A stretch of 64,000 nucleotides of DNA from Rhodamnia argentea (GCF_020921035.1 NC_063157.1:4216001-4280000); one strand, 5' to 3'; positions 47,345 through 58,346 are shown, counted from the stretch's first letter. Program-made: numbers and translations. Notes: generated by a model from the sequence alone, not told the origin.

Positions 47345-48225
47345 TCTTTCTTTCGCGGAAAATGCGACGCTTTCGGAAAATATTTTCTGAAAAGTTATTT
47401 TACAAGAAAATGAGAATGTTTTTTGGTGTTTAGCTAAACTATGAAAAAGACCCGAAAAATATTTTTCGTCTTTTGGTATGGAAAATCATATTCCTCCATG
47501 AACTCCTTTCAATAATTTTTTTTTATTTTTCTGTTTTTTTCTTCTTCTAAAAAATGTGAATTTTTAATTATTTATTTTTATCTTTTTTCTTTTCTCCTCC
47601 TTCCTCCAAACCACCACTCCTTCTTCCTGCAGCCACCCTACGATGGCCATGACTCAGCCCGGCGATCTCGGACTCACCCGGGGCCGATGAGCCACTAGCT
47701 CGACCATGGCCGATGAGCTTGAGGCTCGCCAGATCTACGCAAGTTCGGCCAAGGTCAACAAAGCAAGCTAGCCCAAGATTGCCGAGACCAACCGCCTTAA
47801 GCTCGACGGGCCGATTCATGGCCATCGCAAGGCAGCCGGAGGAAGGAGGACAAAGTGGCGGCTGGAGGAAGATTGAGCAGCAGTATGGAGAAAGGAAGAA
47901 GGAGGAGGAGGTAGAAGGAGAAAAAAAAAACTCAAAAATTAAAAAGAAAATATAAAATATACCAAATTTCAAAAATAAATAATGAAAATAAAGTAAAAAT
48001 AAATAATTATAAACGAAGGAAGTGTGAAAGAGATGAGGAAGGAAAGATGAGAAAAATGATCCTCACTTCTCAAAAAAGGAAATCATTTTTCTCAGTTTTA
48101 GAAGGAAATTTTCAGTTGACCAAAAAATATTTTTCTCGACCACATATTTTTCGCCCTCCAGACGCTAGAAATTGAGAAAAATATTTTTTTTTAAAAAACT
48201 TTTTCATGAAACAAACGAAACCTAA
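47345..48225. mobile_element. Foldback element with GC-rich core
   Basis: The left arm around 47370-47500 (GGAAAATATTTTCTGAAAAG; CGAAAAATATTTTTCGTCTT; TGGAAAATCATATTCCTCC) pairs with the inverted right arm at 48040-48200. That arm, inverted, reads GAGAAAAATATTTTTTGGTC and GAGAAAAATGATTTCCTTTT. The GC-rich core (47590-47880) is an imperfect palindrome (GAGCTTGAGGCTCGCC; CTTAAGCTCGACGGGCC). Open frames in the core are low-complexity and not gene-like. Exact ends and target duplication are unresolved. Confidence 0.6.
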
Positions 48226-48719
48226 GTCAAAAAATCTGCTTGAACCGCCTCCCCCCCTCCCCAAAAAAATTATATCAACCCGAAAAGATTGCAGTCGCGT
48301 TCAAATGTAAATAGCCAGAAATCTCAGATAGCGTATGTGGCATATAACTCGGGTCTCATCCTCTTACCTTGCAAGGCATGCTTCCAATCATAACCACAAA
48401 TGGACAACATCGCGAGACCAGACAAGCACAAATCTCAGACCTTTAGGAGCTGGCTGTGACTCATAAGCTTAGGTCTCATCCCCGTTCTCTTGAGGAAGCT
48501 CTTTCTCTTGGACAAAACTCGAAGTCCATGGGTCAAATCCGACAATTACTCGTAGAAACACACATACGTTGACAGGAACAGAACTTAAATAAGAAAAAAA
48601 ATACTAAACAATACGTTGGATACGTTTATTGTAAATATTTGAATACGATGGATTTCGTTTTAGAAAAGATAAAATCTCAAACACTTTTTACATTTCAACG
48701 ATTCAATTATGTAATTGGA
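48226..48719. other. Spacer without recognisable feature
   Basis: Two segments near 48315 and 48425 share the phrases AAATCTCAGA and AGGTCTCATCC or GGGTCTCATCC, possibly an old duplication of about 120 bp. No gene is visible. Confidence 0.3.
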
Positions 48720-49255
48720 CGTTTCTAAAGTTATGATATCTGACCTTACAAGGAATCTGAAGTATGATCGACGATCCCGAGTTCTTTTACTCCATTCAAA
48801 AAGTCTTTTCTGCCGGACGACTCCTAGGAGGCTAGAAGGGCCCTACTATCGGCCCTTATGGGCAATCGAGAGAAAGGGCCGAAACAAAATAAAAACCATT
48901 AATTGGGGTAAAGAAATACGAGCAATCAGCGAAAATAGCAAATGTAGCCCCTACCTCTCAAAAATAAGAGGATAGACAGGTCCACGAGTGCCCTACCCCT
49001 GAACCAGCAGCCTTCACGCCAAGCAAGACTGCCTTTGTCTCGTTCCTTTCTCCATTCTACCTCCTTCTTTGCTTAGTTTCAATAGAGTCCAAGGCAAAGC
49101 AAAATGCCCACTTTACTATTGGATTCGGTCAGCGTCGCTCCTTTAATTATGTCGTGACGTTTTGGTTACAGACGAACGCTTCGAAAGGCGACCCTCTCGA
49201 GCTTTCAGCTCTTTCCTAGATTGAAGTAGCCTTTCGTGGCCCTACCAAACGAAAG
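48720..49255. other. Probable mitochondrial DNA insertion (NUMT)
   Basis: The base composition shifts sharply to a balanced, GC-richer, low-repeat texture. It carries phrases typical of plant mitochondrial spacer DNA, such as TCTTTTACTCCATTCAAAAA, CTACTATCGGCCCTTATGGG and TTCGAAAGGCGACCCTCTCG. No transposon ends or plant nuclear repeat words occur inside. The assignment rests on texture and memory; a database comparison would decide it. Confidence 0.45.
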
Positions 49256-49784
49256 AAGTCACTATCAAAAAGCTCGCACCCTACACAAGTATGTTTTTGA
49301 ATAAGACTCCGTCGCCACGATCCAAGCCACCGGAACTGAATAAACGTGTCACAACAGAATGATACAAATCTAAAAACACCTCTTATGTACTTTTTTCTTA
49401 ATTTTGTGTGGCTATTTGCAAGACAAATATTGACAAGCAGGAGCAATCCTTGCCACGGCACAAAAGCGGTATGTCCTGGTGCACCGGTCGACAACATAAC
49501 CTCACTTTGACGTAAAAATGACATTTTTCTACTTGCCTTGATCTTCTTCTTGTTTAAAAAAAAAATTAATATGTAAAGATAACTTTTGCATTTAATTTCA
49601 CCCGTAATTTTAAAAATAGCATAAGATTACATAAATTAGCCTTGACCCAAAATTGCACTTTAGTAATAAATGTATTTTTGTCAAAACCTCATCCGTTGAT
49701 CACATGTTAATATGATGCCCCTTCATGTGATCAATGCACTCTATAACTTACTAATTGCAACAGTAATAATTTTTTTTAGATACG

Positions 49785-50600
49785 TCCTAAAACTTATCAC
49801 TAAAGTGCAATTGAATCATAAAACTTTTAAAAAAGGCAATCAAGTCCTAAAACTTGTCAAATTATCGTAATCGAGTTCTTCCGTTAACTCTATCCAATTA
49901 GGCTAACGAAAAATACTGATGTGTCATTTTTTTATTACTTTCTTTTTCTTACGTGGCGCCGACATGGCAAAAACAAAAAAGATAAGTTTAAAAAGACGTC
50001 ATTTTGATTTAAATTTGATTTTTAATATATCTTACTTAAACTAAATTAAAAAAAATAGCAGCAAAACCAGCGAGGGCCCCAAGCTCTCACCGTTGTCGCA
50101 CCCACCATCGCTAGAAGGTCGGCAATGATGGGGCGAGGGCTGGCCGTGGTCGCCGGGACCCGACCGGTGGTCGGTAACCCTAGCCGACGGCGAGCAAGAG
50201 CCCGTAGGCCCTCGTCGGCTCTTCCGGCAATGGTGGGGGCAATGGCACCAAGGGCCTACAGGGGCCCTCGCTAGTTTTAATCTACTTTTCTTTTCTTTTT
50301 TGTTCTTTTTTCAATTTTAGCTTATTTTTTTTCTAAATTTAATTTGATTAATATATTTTGAAAATCAAATATGGATTAAAAAAGACTTCATTTTGGATTT
50401 ATCTTTCTTGTTTAGCCATGTCGGTGCCATGTAGGGGAGAGAAAGTAATAAAAAAGCTAAGTTTGCATTTTTTTTTGTTAGTTTAATTGGATGGAGTTAA
50501 CGGAATAACTCAATTGCAACTATTTGACAAGTTTTAGAATTTGATTGCACTTTCTAAAAGTTTTAGAACTCAATTACATTTTTGTGACAAATTTTAGGAT
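49785..50600. mobile_element. Foldback element with palindromic GC-rich core
   Basis: The left arm (TCCTAAAACTTATCACTAAA; CAAGTCCTAAAACTTGTCAA; TTCCGTTAACTCTATCCAAT) pairs with the inverted right arm (TCCTAAAATTTGTCACAAAA; CAAATTCTAAAACTTGTCAA; TTCCGTTAACTCCATCCAAT) over about 130 bp. The core (50070-50275) is GC-rich and inverted upon itself: AGCGAGGGCCCC at the left against GGGGCCCTCGCT at the right. It is non-coding. The target duplication was not resolved. Confidence 0.8.
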
Positions 50601-50684
50601 TTGTAGTATAAATATCTTTTTTTTTTCACGAAATTGATTTTTTTCATTTTTACTGCCTTGAAGTGGAAGTTGCCAATTTAAATA

Positions 50685-51198
50685 GAGTTAATACCATGAA
50701 AAACCTTAAACTGATACACCTATGACAAATTTACCCCAAACTATTTTTTTGACCACGAAAAATCCTAAATCGGTATATTTGTAACAAATTTATCCCAAAC
50801 TATGTTTTTAACCATCAAAAACCTAAACTGGTATACTTGTGATAAATTTACCTTAAACTAATTTTTTGACCACGAAAAATTTTAAACCGATACACCCGTG
50901 ATAAATTTACCCTTCTTTAAATTAGGTTAATTCTACAAAAAATTTCAAATTGATACACCCGTAACAAATAGAATGTAAAAACCCTAAATTGGTACACCCA
51001 TAAATTGCCACGCCATATAACTTAGCAATTTGACGGTTAAATTTAACGAAAACTAACGAATGGTAAATTTGTCACAGGCATACCAATTTGGGATAAATTT
51101 ATTACAAGTGTGTCGGTTTGGGATTTTTTGTGATAAAAAAAATAGTTTGGGATAAATTAATTATAAATGTATCGGTTTAGGGTTTTCCGTGATATTAC
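50685..51198. mobile_element. Mutator-type MITE with perfect 9-bp target duplication
   Basis: The element is flanked by ATTTAAATA on both sides (50676-50684 and 51199-51207). Inverted ends are TTAATACCATGAAAAACC and, from the right, GTAATATCACGGAAAACC. The left half contains four direct subrepeats of about 59 bp, each with GACAAATTTACCCCAAACTA-like and GACCACGAAAAATCCTAAA-like phrases, starting near 50724, 50783, 50841 and 50900. The right half carries inverted versions. It is non-coding. Confidence 0.88.
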
Positions 51199-51207
51199 AT
51201 TTAAATA

Positions 51208-51791
51208 AGGGTGTCTAAATTTCTTTTTCATTTTGCAAACATCAATATATTAGAAATTTTCTTTTCATAATAAAAATACTGGACAATGTTTTCAAATAAA
51301 TGACGCATTATTGCAAAGCATAAAATTTTGAAGCAGAAAATATAAGATACATTCAATTAAGATAAATTATGTTCACTATTATTTTCAGAGTGTACAGTGT
51401 GATAGTATCACGGTGAAATATTAGGCATAAATTCAGAGAAAATTCTATCATAATTGCCACACATATTTTGTTATTCATAATACTTGTGTGGTTAATATTG
51501 CTAAATTATACTGTTACCGTGAAGCTTCTCAAATCGTCAGTGTCGGTTCAACCAAGGCTCACGCAGAGTCTTCCAAATCCTGACCCCGCGTCCATGCAAG
51601 CGGACATTCATCCTTCGTGATCGTTTCGGCCACCTTTCGGACGCGTGATTGTAGGGTGCTTTCGGCCTTGGCGTTCACAATGGAGCCACAGCACCCGAGA
51701 GAGTTGCGTACATTGTCAAAGCCTTCTCATTCATCTAACAGAATGCGCAGAACGTCGAAAGAGAGTGGCTCGTGATGTTCGATCGAGACCC
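51208..51791. other. Upstream region of the PPR gene
   Basis: AT-rich to about 51500, then balanced sequence likely to contain the promoter and leader. The frame is open from 51645 but lacks an ATG before 51792. Confidence 0.4.
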
Positions 51792-53372
51792 ATGCATCTG
51801 CTGAGCCCACGAGGAAAGCTAAAGCATCTGTTCTTCTCCACTGCAACATGTCAAACAATCAGATCCTACTCCAATGGAAGGGCATATAAATGTATCCAGA
51901 ACAGAGACTCGTATGATTATACGTACCTGTTGGAACGTTGCAGAAGCAGCTCGTGCCTCAAAAAAATACACGCCCAGGTCGTAGTCGGGGGATTTGAGCA
52001 GAACCCGTTTCTCGCAGCGAAGCTGGTCGGGGCCTATGGCGAATACGGGGCGCCGAACATGGGCGACGCGCGTAAGGTGTTCGATAACTTGTCGGACAGA
52101 GATGTTTTCTTGTGGAATGTGATGATCCGGGGTTATGCGAACTTGGGTCCTTTCGAGGAAGCATTGGACATATACTACCACATGCGGTTAAGTCGCGTCT
52201 CTGCTAACAGATACACGTTTCCATTTGTGCTGAAGGCTTGCGGTGCCATGAAATGTACGAAGAGAGGTAAAGTTATTCATGCCCATGTCGTGAAGTTGGC
52301 GTTTGACTTCGATTTATATGTTGGGAATGCTCTTTTGGCATTTTATGCCAAGTGTGGGGCGATTGAAATGGCTAGAGTAGTGTTTGGTGAAATCCCTCAG
52401 AAGGACATTGTCAGCTGGAATTCCATAATTTCTGGTTACACTTCAAATGGATATGCCGGTGAAGCAATAAAGCTTTTTCGTGCTATGGTGCAAGAGCACA
52501 ATTTTGTGCCTGATGACGCAACTCTTGTTGGAATTCTACCTGCATGTGCTCAAGCAGCGGCAATACACTTAGGTTTCTGGATTCATGCTTACATTATGAA
52601 GTTGGGTATGAAAGTAAATGCTTTCCTCGCTAGTGGGCTCATTTCAACCTATGGAAATTGCGGGCATGTCAAAATTGCAAGAGATGTTTTTGATCGAGTT
52701 TGCGACAAGAATATTGTTGTATGGAATGCGATGATAAGGTGCTATGGAATGCATGGTCACACAGATGAAGCACTTGACATGTTCTCCAAAGTCATAGAGC
52801 TCGGCCTGTGCCCTGATGGATTGATGTTCTTGTGTGTACTATCTACTTGTAGTCATGCAGGACTCGTCTCAAAAGGGTGGGAAATTTTTCACAGTATGGA
52901 AGCATATGGAATTCGAAAAACGGAGGAACACTATGCTTGCATGGTTGATCTTTTGGGCCGGGCCAGGTTACTTGACGAGGCTGCCAGACTCATAGAAACT
53001 ATGCCCATTCCTGCAGGGAAACATGTCTATGGTGCTCTGCTTGGTGCTTCTAGGGTGCATAATAATATAGAACTAGCGGAAAAAGTGGCGGAGAAATTGT
53101 TTGTGCTAGACCCTGATAATGCTGGCCGGTACATACTACTAGCAAAAATGTACGAAGATGTGGGGCGTTGGGAGGATGTTGCCAGAGCAAGGAAGCAGCT
53201 GAAAGAAAAGGAGATTAGGAAGCCAATTGGTTGTAGTTCGGTGGAGATCGAGAGCATTCACCACACTTTTGGAGTTCAGGACGAGTCCCACCCATATGCG
53301 CAGGAGATCTTTGAAACTCTCAAGAGTTTGGAGGGAATGGAAGATGAAGAATTAGTTATGACTTTAATGTAA
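51792..53372 (+). CDS. Pentatricopeptide repeat protein, PLS class, E subgroup
   Basis: A single exon of 526 codons from the first ATG, at 51792 (MHLLSPRGKLKHLFFSTATC). The basic, serine-containing N-terminus suits a mitochondrial or plastid targeting peptide. PLS-type PPR motifs follow from about residue 45 to 430, with signature strings DVFLWNVMIRGYANLG, YTFPFVLKACGAM, DIVSWNSIISGYTSNGYAGE and NIVVWNAMIRCYGMHGHTDE. The C-terminal E region includes YGALLGASRVHNN, GRYILLAKMYEDVGRWEDV and GCSSVEIESIHHTFGVQD. There is no DYW deaminase domain. Members of this class bind organelle RNA one base per motif and mostly specify C-to-U editing sites, recruiting a separate deaminase. The target is unknown. 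The frame is intact. Confidence 0.93.
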   Translation: MHLLSPRGKLKHLFFSTATCQTIRSYSNGRAYKCIQNRDSYDYTYLLERCRSSSCLKKIHAQVVVGGFEQNPFLAAKLVGAYGEYGAPNMGDARKVFDNLSDRDVFLWNVMIRGYANLGPFEEALDIYYHMRLSRVSANRYTFPFVLKACGAMKCTKRGKVIHAHVVKLAFDFDLYVGNALLAFYAKCGAIEMARVVFGEIPQKDIVSWNSIISGYTSNGYAGEAIKLFRAMVQEHNFVPDDATLVGILPACAQAAAIHLGFWIHAYIMKLGMKVNAFLASGLISTYGNCGHVKIARDVFDRVCDKNIVVWNAMIRCYGMHGHTDEALDMFSKVIELGLCPDGLMFLCVLSTCSHAGLVSKGWEIFHSMEAYGIRKTEEHYACMVDLLGRARLLDEAARLIETMPIPAGKHVYGALLGASRVHNNIELAEKVAEKLFVLDPDNAGRYILLAKMYEDVGRWEDVARARKQLKEKEIRKPIGCSSVEIESIHHTFGVQDESHPYAQEIFETLKSLEGMEDEELVMTLM

Positions 53373-53689
53373 TTAAAAGGAAAAATGAGGCTTACCGATG
53401 TTCTAAGATCAAGAGACACAGTCACTTCGAACCACTTTTCAAGCTCGATAGTTCAACGAGCAAAGAGTGCAGAGTACTAGATATCTTTGTTTCAATCGTA
53501 CATGGGTGAAAGTATTGGTTCGTCCCTTTCACAATCGCCGCTATGCATATGCGTGATACAGTGGAGATCATTTAACAAATGACCCGGTCGCTCGATTAGA
53601 GGTTTGGTTTGATATACTCTTCTTTGGCTTTTATTTTTGCCATCTTTAGTTGGCAAACATTTAATCCTTCTTGCTATCTGATGGTTCTA

Positions 53690-53945
53690 TGTATGGGTGA
53701 AGATCAAGCTATTGCACATTAACTGACTGTGCTATTGAGGATTACAAAACTCCATCTTCCTTTTGGTAATTTCTTACCAAACTAAGCAAAATTGTAAAGC
53801 ATGGGCAAAAGTGTGCTGGTTTTACATATTGGTCAAGATCAAGCTATTGCACATTAATGGACTTTACCGTTGAGAATTACAGAACTTCAACTTCCTTTTG
53901 GTAATTTCATGCCAAAAACGAGGCAAAAAGGATGGGCAAAAGAAT
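53690..53945. repeat. 135-bp tandem duplication
   Basis: AGATCAAGCTATTGCACATT occurs at 53701 and 53836. Both copies continue with CTTCCTTTTGGTAATTTC and GATGGGCAAAAG or CATGGGCAAAAG. The copies are perhaps 80 percent alike and lie downstream of the PPR gene. Confidence 0.85.
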
Positions 53946-55502
53946 CTTATTTCAAACCTTTGCATATCCTCTTCGCCCCTGTATCACAATCTGAAATTCG
54001 GAATTTCAGATTGACCATCAAAAAATAGGCGCGGGCACTATCATATCCGATTCGCTGTTGACCTCATCAGCATATAACCTTGGATTTTGCTCAACTATTA
54101 CTTGTGTTGGTTCCTCTGTTTTACATTATTGTTTATTTATGAGGTCTTTTGACTTTTGATCCAGTCTTTCTTCTTGATCTTCTTCCTTTCGTCAACAAAA
54201 TTTTCTGCCGAATTATTTTGCTTTACTTCACCTGCCTCGTTTTGGACACACTGCAATTAATCTCATCAACCTTACCACCATTATTCAATAGCAGTAAATT
54301 TGGTCCATTATTTGCCCAACTGAAGTTGAGGACTTCAAAGTTCTTTGTCAAAAGCATATGATTGGAAGGATAGATATAAACAATTAATGAGTCACCTCAG
54401 CACATTAGGTTTTGAAAGGTTCTTGCAAACTTCACCAGTTATGATCCATTACAGAAATTATCTAAGCATTGACAATTTGTTAAGCTCTGGTCTGTACCTC
54501 GTGTTTCTAAATTTCTTGTATTATAGGTAAAGAAATGATAGGCAGAAATTTGCGAAGCAACCACTGAAGATAGTGCTTTCCTCCTGGGTACTTCAGATAA
54601 ATTTCTTCCATAATAGTTATTTTTGTTCATTGCTCCTTTTTTACCTGAAAGCCCTGCCAAAAGTAATTCTTTGACAGTTTCAAGTACTCAAACATTCCTT
54701 TCAACTCCTTCACCGAACGTATTGCATTGCGCTATTCTCTTATTTATTTATCACTTTAATGGTCATGGGGCTTCCAATTTTTATCTTGAATATTATAACC
54801 TCAAATGATGAAATCTGAGTGAAATGTCATACTCATAGTTTACTCATTCAAAGCTTCTTTTGTATTGCTGTATCAATGTTTGTTAGAGTGTCATCTCACA
54901 TGTTATGACTTCCTCTTCATAGTTTACTTCTGGATTCAATTATAAACTTTTTGAGCTTGTTTTGTCACTTGACCACAGAAGATTGATCACTTATTCACTG
55001 GCGAACCAACCTGTGATCAAATCCTAGTTAGTTCTGAGGACAATCAAAGAGGAGAGCTAAATGTCTACAACAGTTGGATTATATGCATGGAATAATATTT
55101 TTACACTTTAACTTGCAATGGGATCGAGAATCTAAGAGACGTATCAAGTTGCTGGTTGCAGTTAATAGTGAGTTTATTCCATTTCACTCTGTGAAATAAA
55201 CTTTTTATGCTGCATTTTTTTGGTGCATTGTTTTCGTGGTAATTTTGAAGCTACACTTTTCAGCAAAAAAAGAAAGATGCTCAACAATATACTTACAAAA
55301 AGCTTCATGCTATTCTGAGTTTATAAATGTGTTTGGGCAGGGCTAATATTTATAAGTAAATAAAAAGCATATTAGGTGCACCTGTTAAGATGATCATACT
55401 GAACACTCAATTGCACTTTCTTGCAAATTCTTGTACAAAAACAATGATTAATCAGTATACATATGGTGATATAGTCCAGATTCACTGAATCATCTAACAG
55501 AA
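53946..55502. other. Spacer without recognisable gene
   Basis: AT-rich sequence. Open frames at 54149-54361 and 54623-54808 are short and show no domain. The last few hundred bases probably hold the 3' region of the minus-strand gene that follows. Confidence 0.35.
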
Positions 55503-56210
55503 TTACAGCCGAAGTGGTGGTGGAGCAGCTGTGGTTCTTCTCTTCCACAAGTTTATCTCTTTCTTGGGCTCTAGTACCATCTCATTTCTGCCTAGCACAA
55601 TGGGTGCAGAATGGGGTATGATCTTCTTGACCCCTTCTATTTCTTCATCATCCGAACAATCTGGAACTACTGCTGCACCGTGATCCCTCCAGTCGAAGTT
55701 GGTCAGTGCACCGCGTCCACTTGCAAATTTCCTCACATTGGCCAGGGAGGGCACTTTCTCCAGACCGAAAGGCTTACTATTGTCAGCAATATCAGATTTT
55801 TGGCCACGTTTTGCCGCCTTGAAGAGCTGAAATTTTGGAGGTGAATGACTCTTTTTCTTTACCTCTTTGGAACCTTTTTCCTCCAATCTGGTCTCTCCTG
55901 TCCTAGGCAAGTCCTGCCTGTTGAGCTTGCTTAGCCTCGTGTTTTTCTTCTTGTTCTTCACTTGTCCTATGCACGAAACTATTGGCGAGCCAGGTTCCCG
56001 GGCGTCAAAGCTTCCATTCTTCAGCCTTCTTCGAGCATCCTTCGGGATTATTGACGCAGTAGGAACCAAGAGCGCTTTCCCGGGAGTTCTGGGACTGATC
56101 GGCGGGCTCTGGAAGGTAACTGCAGGTGCCGCTTTTGGCAGAAACTTGAGCAACATGCCTTTAAGTTTCGATGGCTTCCCCTTCTCCATCAGGTTTGCAC
56201 TACTGGTCAT
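55503..56210 (-). CDS. Syringolide-induced protein 14-1-1-like
   Basis: An intronless frame of 235 codons from the ATG at 56210 (MTSSANLMEKGKPSKLKGML). A second in-frame ATG at 56189 (MEKGKPSKLKG) could be the true start. Features in order are LKFLPKAAPAVTFQSPPISP, IIPKDARRRLKNGSFDAREP, GSPIVSCIGQVKNKKKNTR, a lysine-rich middle and FASGRGALTNFDWRDHG, ending LWKRRTTAAPPPLRL. The layout matches the plant family named after soybean syringolide-induced protein 14-1-1, whose biochemical function is unknown to me. Strong positive charge and low complexity suggest a disordered, possibly nuclear or membrane-associated protein. TATA-like boxes lie about 45-60 bp upstream of the start. Confidence 0.8.
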   Translation of the reverse strand: MTSSANLMEKGKPSKLKGMLLKFLPKAAPAVTFQSPPISPRTPGKALLVPTASIIPKDARRRLKNGSFDAREPGSPIVSCIGQVKNKKKNTRLSKLNRQDLPRTGETRLEEKGSKEVKKKSHSPPKFQLFKAAKRGQKSDIADNSKPFGLEKVPSLANVRKFASGRGALTNFDWRDHGAAVVPDCSDDEEIEGVKKIIPHSAPIVLGRNEMVLEPKKEINLWKRRTTAAPPPLRL

Positions 56211-56255
56211 GCAATTTTATGGTTCTTGAATCCTTAATTCTTGTTCTAGACAGAG

Positions 56256-56272
56256 TATATATACATATATAA
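56256..56272 (-). promoter_or_regulatory. TATA-like box of the 14-1-1-like gene
   Basis: TATATATAC and TATATAAG overlap here. In the gene's sense they lie 46-62 bp upstream of the ATG at 56210, a plausible TATA position for a short leader. The motif is seen; its use is inferred. Confidence 0.5.
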
Positions 56273-56279
56273 GAATGCA

Positions 56280-57965
56280 GCGGGAGGTGTAATGACAACA
56301 AGAGAGCTAAGGATTTTAGCAAGTGGCAGAATGAGTCAGTTGACCTTTTCATTATGCAGGCATAACAGAGGAAAAGGAGAACATTGGAGTGGTTGACAGA
56401 ATAATGATTCTTTCAGGTAAATGAACCTTTTTTGTTTTTTGGCCGGCCTCAATTGAGTAACGGGTCTTCACCATTCATTGTGGGTGGATACATGAGGATT
56501 GACCTAGCTTTCTTTATGATGATTGTGTCTGAAATTAGATAAGAAACTAGCCATGCTCATTCAGGTCCTGGTTAAAACCTAGTGATTAAGCAAGAAAGCA
56601 TGCGTCATTGGAGACCAATCACTCAGTTACCCATGCTTAACTCGGAGGTAGAATCGAAACAAAAAAAATCTTGCCGGACCATGCTTCACTCATTCGAATC
56701 TAGAGCAAATGATGGCCGTTCGAATCTAGATAGGCCATGATTATTTTCTCCATACTTTTTGCTATGGCTATTCTTTAGGAACTCTCCAAGTGTTATGTCG
56801 CGTTCGTCCCCATTGTCATATAGTCGGATTGTCGTAGTCTCTTGGATAATTCGACGCTGCACTAGAATGGATTTTTTCTATTGTTTCGCAACCTAAGGCT
56901 AAGCAATTCAAAGCCAGGAGAGATTCTGTTTACTTATTCTTTGACATCATTCATATTTAATTCTACAGGTCTAGAATCTCACATTGGACGTTACACAAAG
57001 CCAGTTGGGCGTTAGACAAAGTCAGCCGTCTGTTTTGTAACATTTTTGTATATGTACTCTTTAGTTTTGGGGAATCCGTCACATTGCAAGCCGTCCCTCA
57101 AGCAAAAGTCTTTCTGCTTGCTTTTTCATTTTTGGATTCTGCTCTGCCAATGTCGTTCCGTCCAGTCCTTTCCCACCAAAAGCATAGCTACCCAAACTTG
57201 GTCTGCCTTTGGCGAGCCTGGGTTTGTTGTCCAAGCTTGTCAAGTCGGGTCAGGTTTGTGTAAGGATTCAATCCCGACACCACAAAATGCGAACAATGTC
57301 ATGTGAGTATTTGCTCATGGGTTACCTGATCTAGTGTAAATGGAAAATCAGGTGAACGCAATATTTCATATGGTCGAGATATAGCCACCGTGAGCTTATT
57401 GTCATCCGAAAAGATTTATTTCGTACCATAACAAAACGACCACTTATACAGTAGGAATAATGCAAACAAGATATTGAGAATCCGCCAGTTGAATCGTCTC
57501 CAACTTTGAGATTTGGAGTCAGCCCTAATTTTAAGATATGAGTTTGGGATAATGCAGCTCGAATTTCGAATTAGGACTCAAACTTTTTGCTAGTTAAAGT
57601 GTCAGGCAAGCTTACATTTAATTAGAAATGTAAGACTATTACGCCAAATTGATTTAAATTAGAAGTGAATGGGTATTTCAAAAAGCAAATGACAGTTAAC
57701 CGTTTAAATAAGTTTATTGTATCCGGTGCTAATTAAATTTTATTCACTTCGACATTATTCTCATTATTACATGGTTGCGACGGTGTCGTACGATGAACGA
57801 TTTATTGAATTTTTGTCTGGTATGAACAGGACGGCCCGAACGACTTTACGCGCCGAAGACGAAAAGGCAATTCGATCGCCCCGTCGTTTCCCCGAAGTCA
57901 ACAAAGACACCGTTCTTGTTCATCTTCTTCTTCTTCGCAATCAGCCTTCATCATTATCGTCTTCA
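56280..57965. other. Divergent intergenic region
   Basis: The upstream region shared by the minus-strand 14-1-1-like gene and the plus-strand gene at 57966. No gene, tRNA or clear transposon was recognised. Confidence 0.35.
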
Positions 57966-58346
57966 ATGGCGTCGATCTACGCCTGCAAGGAATGCGGGGC
58001 CAACCTCAACCTCAGCACCCTCCACCTCTATCCGCCGGACTTCTACTTCGAGGCCGGGAACAAGGACTCCCTCTCCTTCTCCTCCGTCGACGCCTCCAAG
58101 TTCCGATTCGAGAAGGAGGACAAGATCAGGCCCTTCTTCGAGACCCTCAACTACTGGGGCATCCAGCGGAAGCGGACCAAGATCATCTGCAACTCCTGCG
58201 GCCGCGTCGTCGGCCACGTCTACGACGACGGCCCTCCGATGACGGACAGTCCCGGGCAGTTCCACATGGGCCCGAGCCAGGTGATCCCTCGGGCTCCGAG
58301 GTACAGGTTTAAGAACAAGACTCTACACGTGACTTCTGAGACTTGA
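57966..58346 (+). CDS. At4g08330-like small zinc-ribbon protein
   Basis: A single exon of 126 codons from the ATG at 57966 (MASIYACKECGANLNLST); the longer in-frame extension upstream is leader. Two cysteine pairs, CKEC near residues 7-10 and CNSC near 78-81, could form one zinc ribbon. Between them are LHLYPPDFYFEAGNKDSLSF and the conserved RPFFETLNYWGIQRKRTKI. The C-terminus ends RYRFKNKTLHVTSET. The family is plant-specific and annotated as At4g08330, chloroplastic, of unknown function; no clear transit peptide is seen here. The coding part is strikingly GC-rich (third-position C/G) compared with its flanks. Confidence 0.88.
   Translation: MASIYACKECGANLNLSTLHLYPPDFYFEAGNKDSLSFSSVDASKFRFEKEDKIRPFFETLNYWGIQRKRTKIICNSCGRVVGHVYDDGPPMTDSPGQFHMGPSQVIPRAPRYRFKNKTLHVTSET

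Noticed and set aside
47568-47972. 134-codon minus-strand frame with charged tail
   Set aside because: It is the GC-rich core and lysine-rich arm of a foldback element; it matches no protein family.
51645-51791. Upstream extension of the PPR frame
   Set aside because: It begins at GTG, not ATG. The first ATG is at 51792 and suits a targeting peptide.
56680-56720. Possible tRNA T-loop (GTTCGAATCTAG)
   Set aside because: No matching acceptor stem, D-arm or anticodon arm can be built around it. The same was true of similar words at 9267 and 42433.
57717-57965. N-terminal extension of the At4g08330-like protein
   Set aside because: Family members start at the ATG at 57966; the upstream open frame is leader sequence of different composition.
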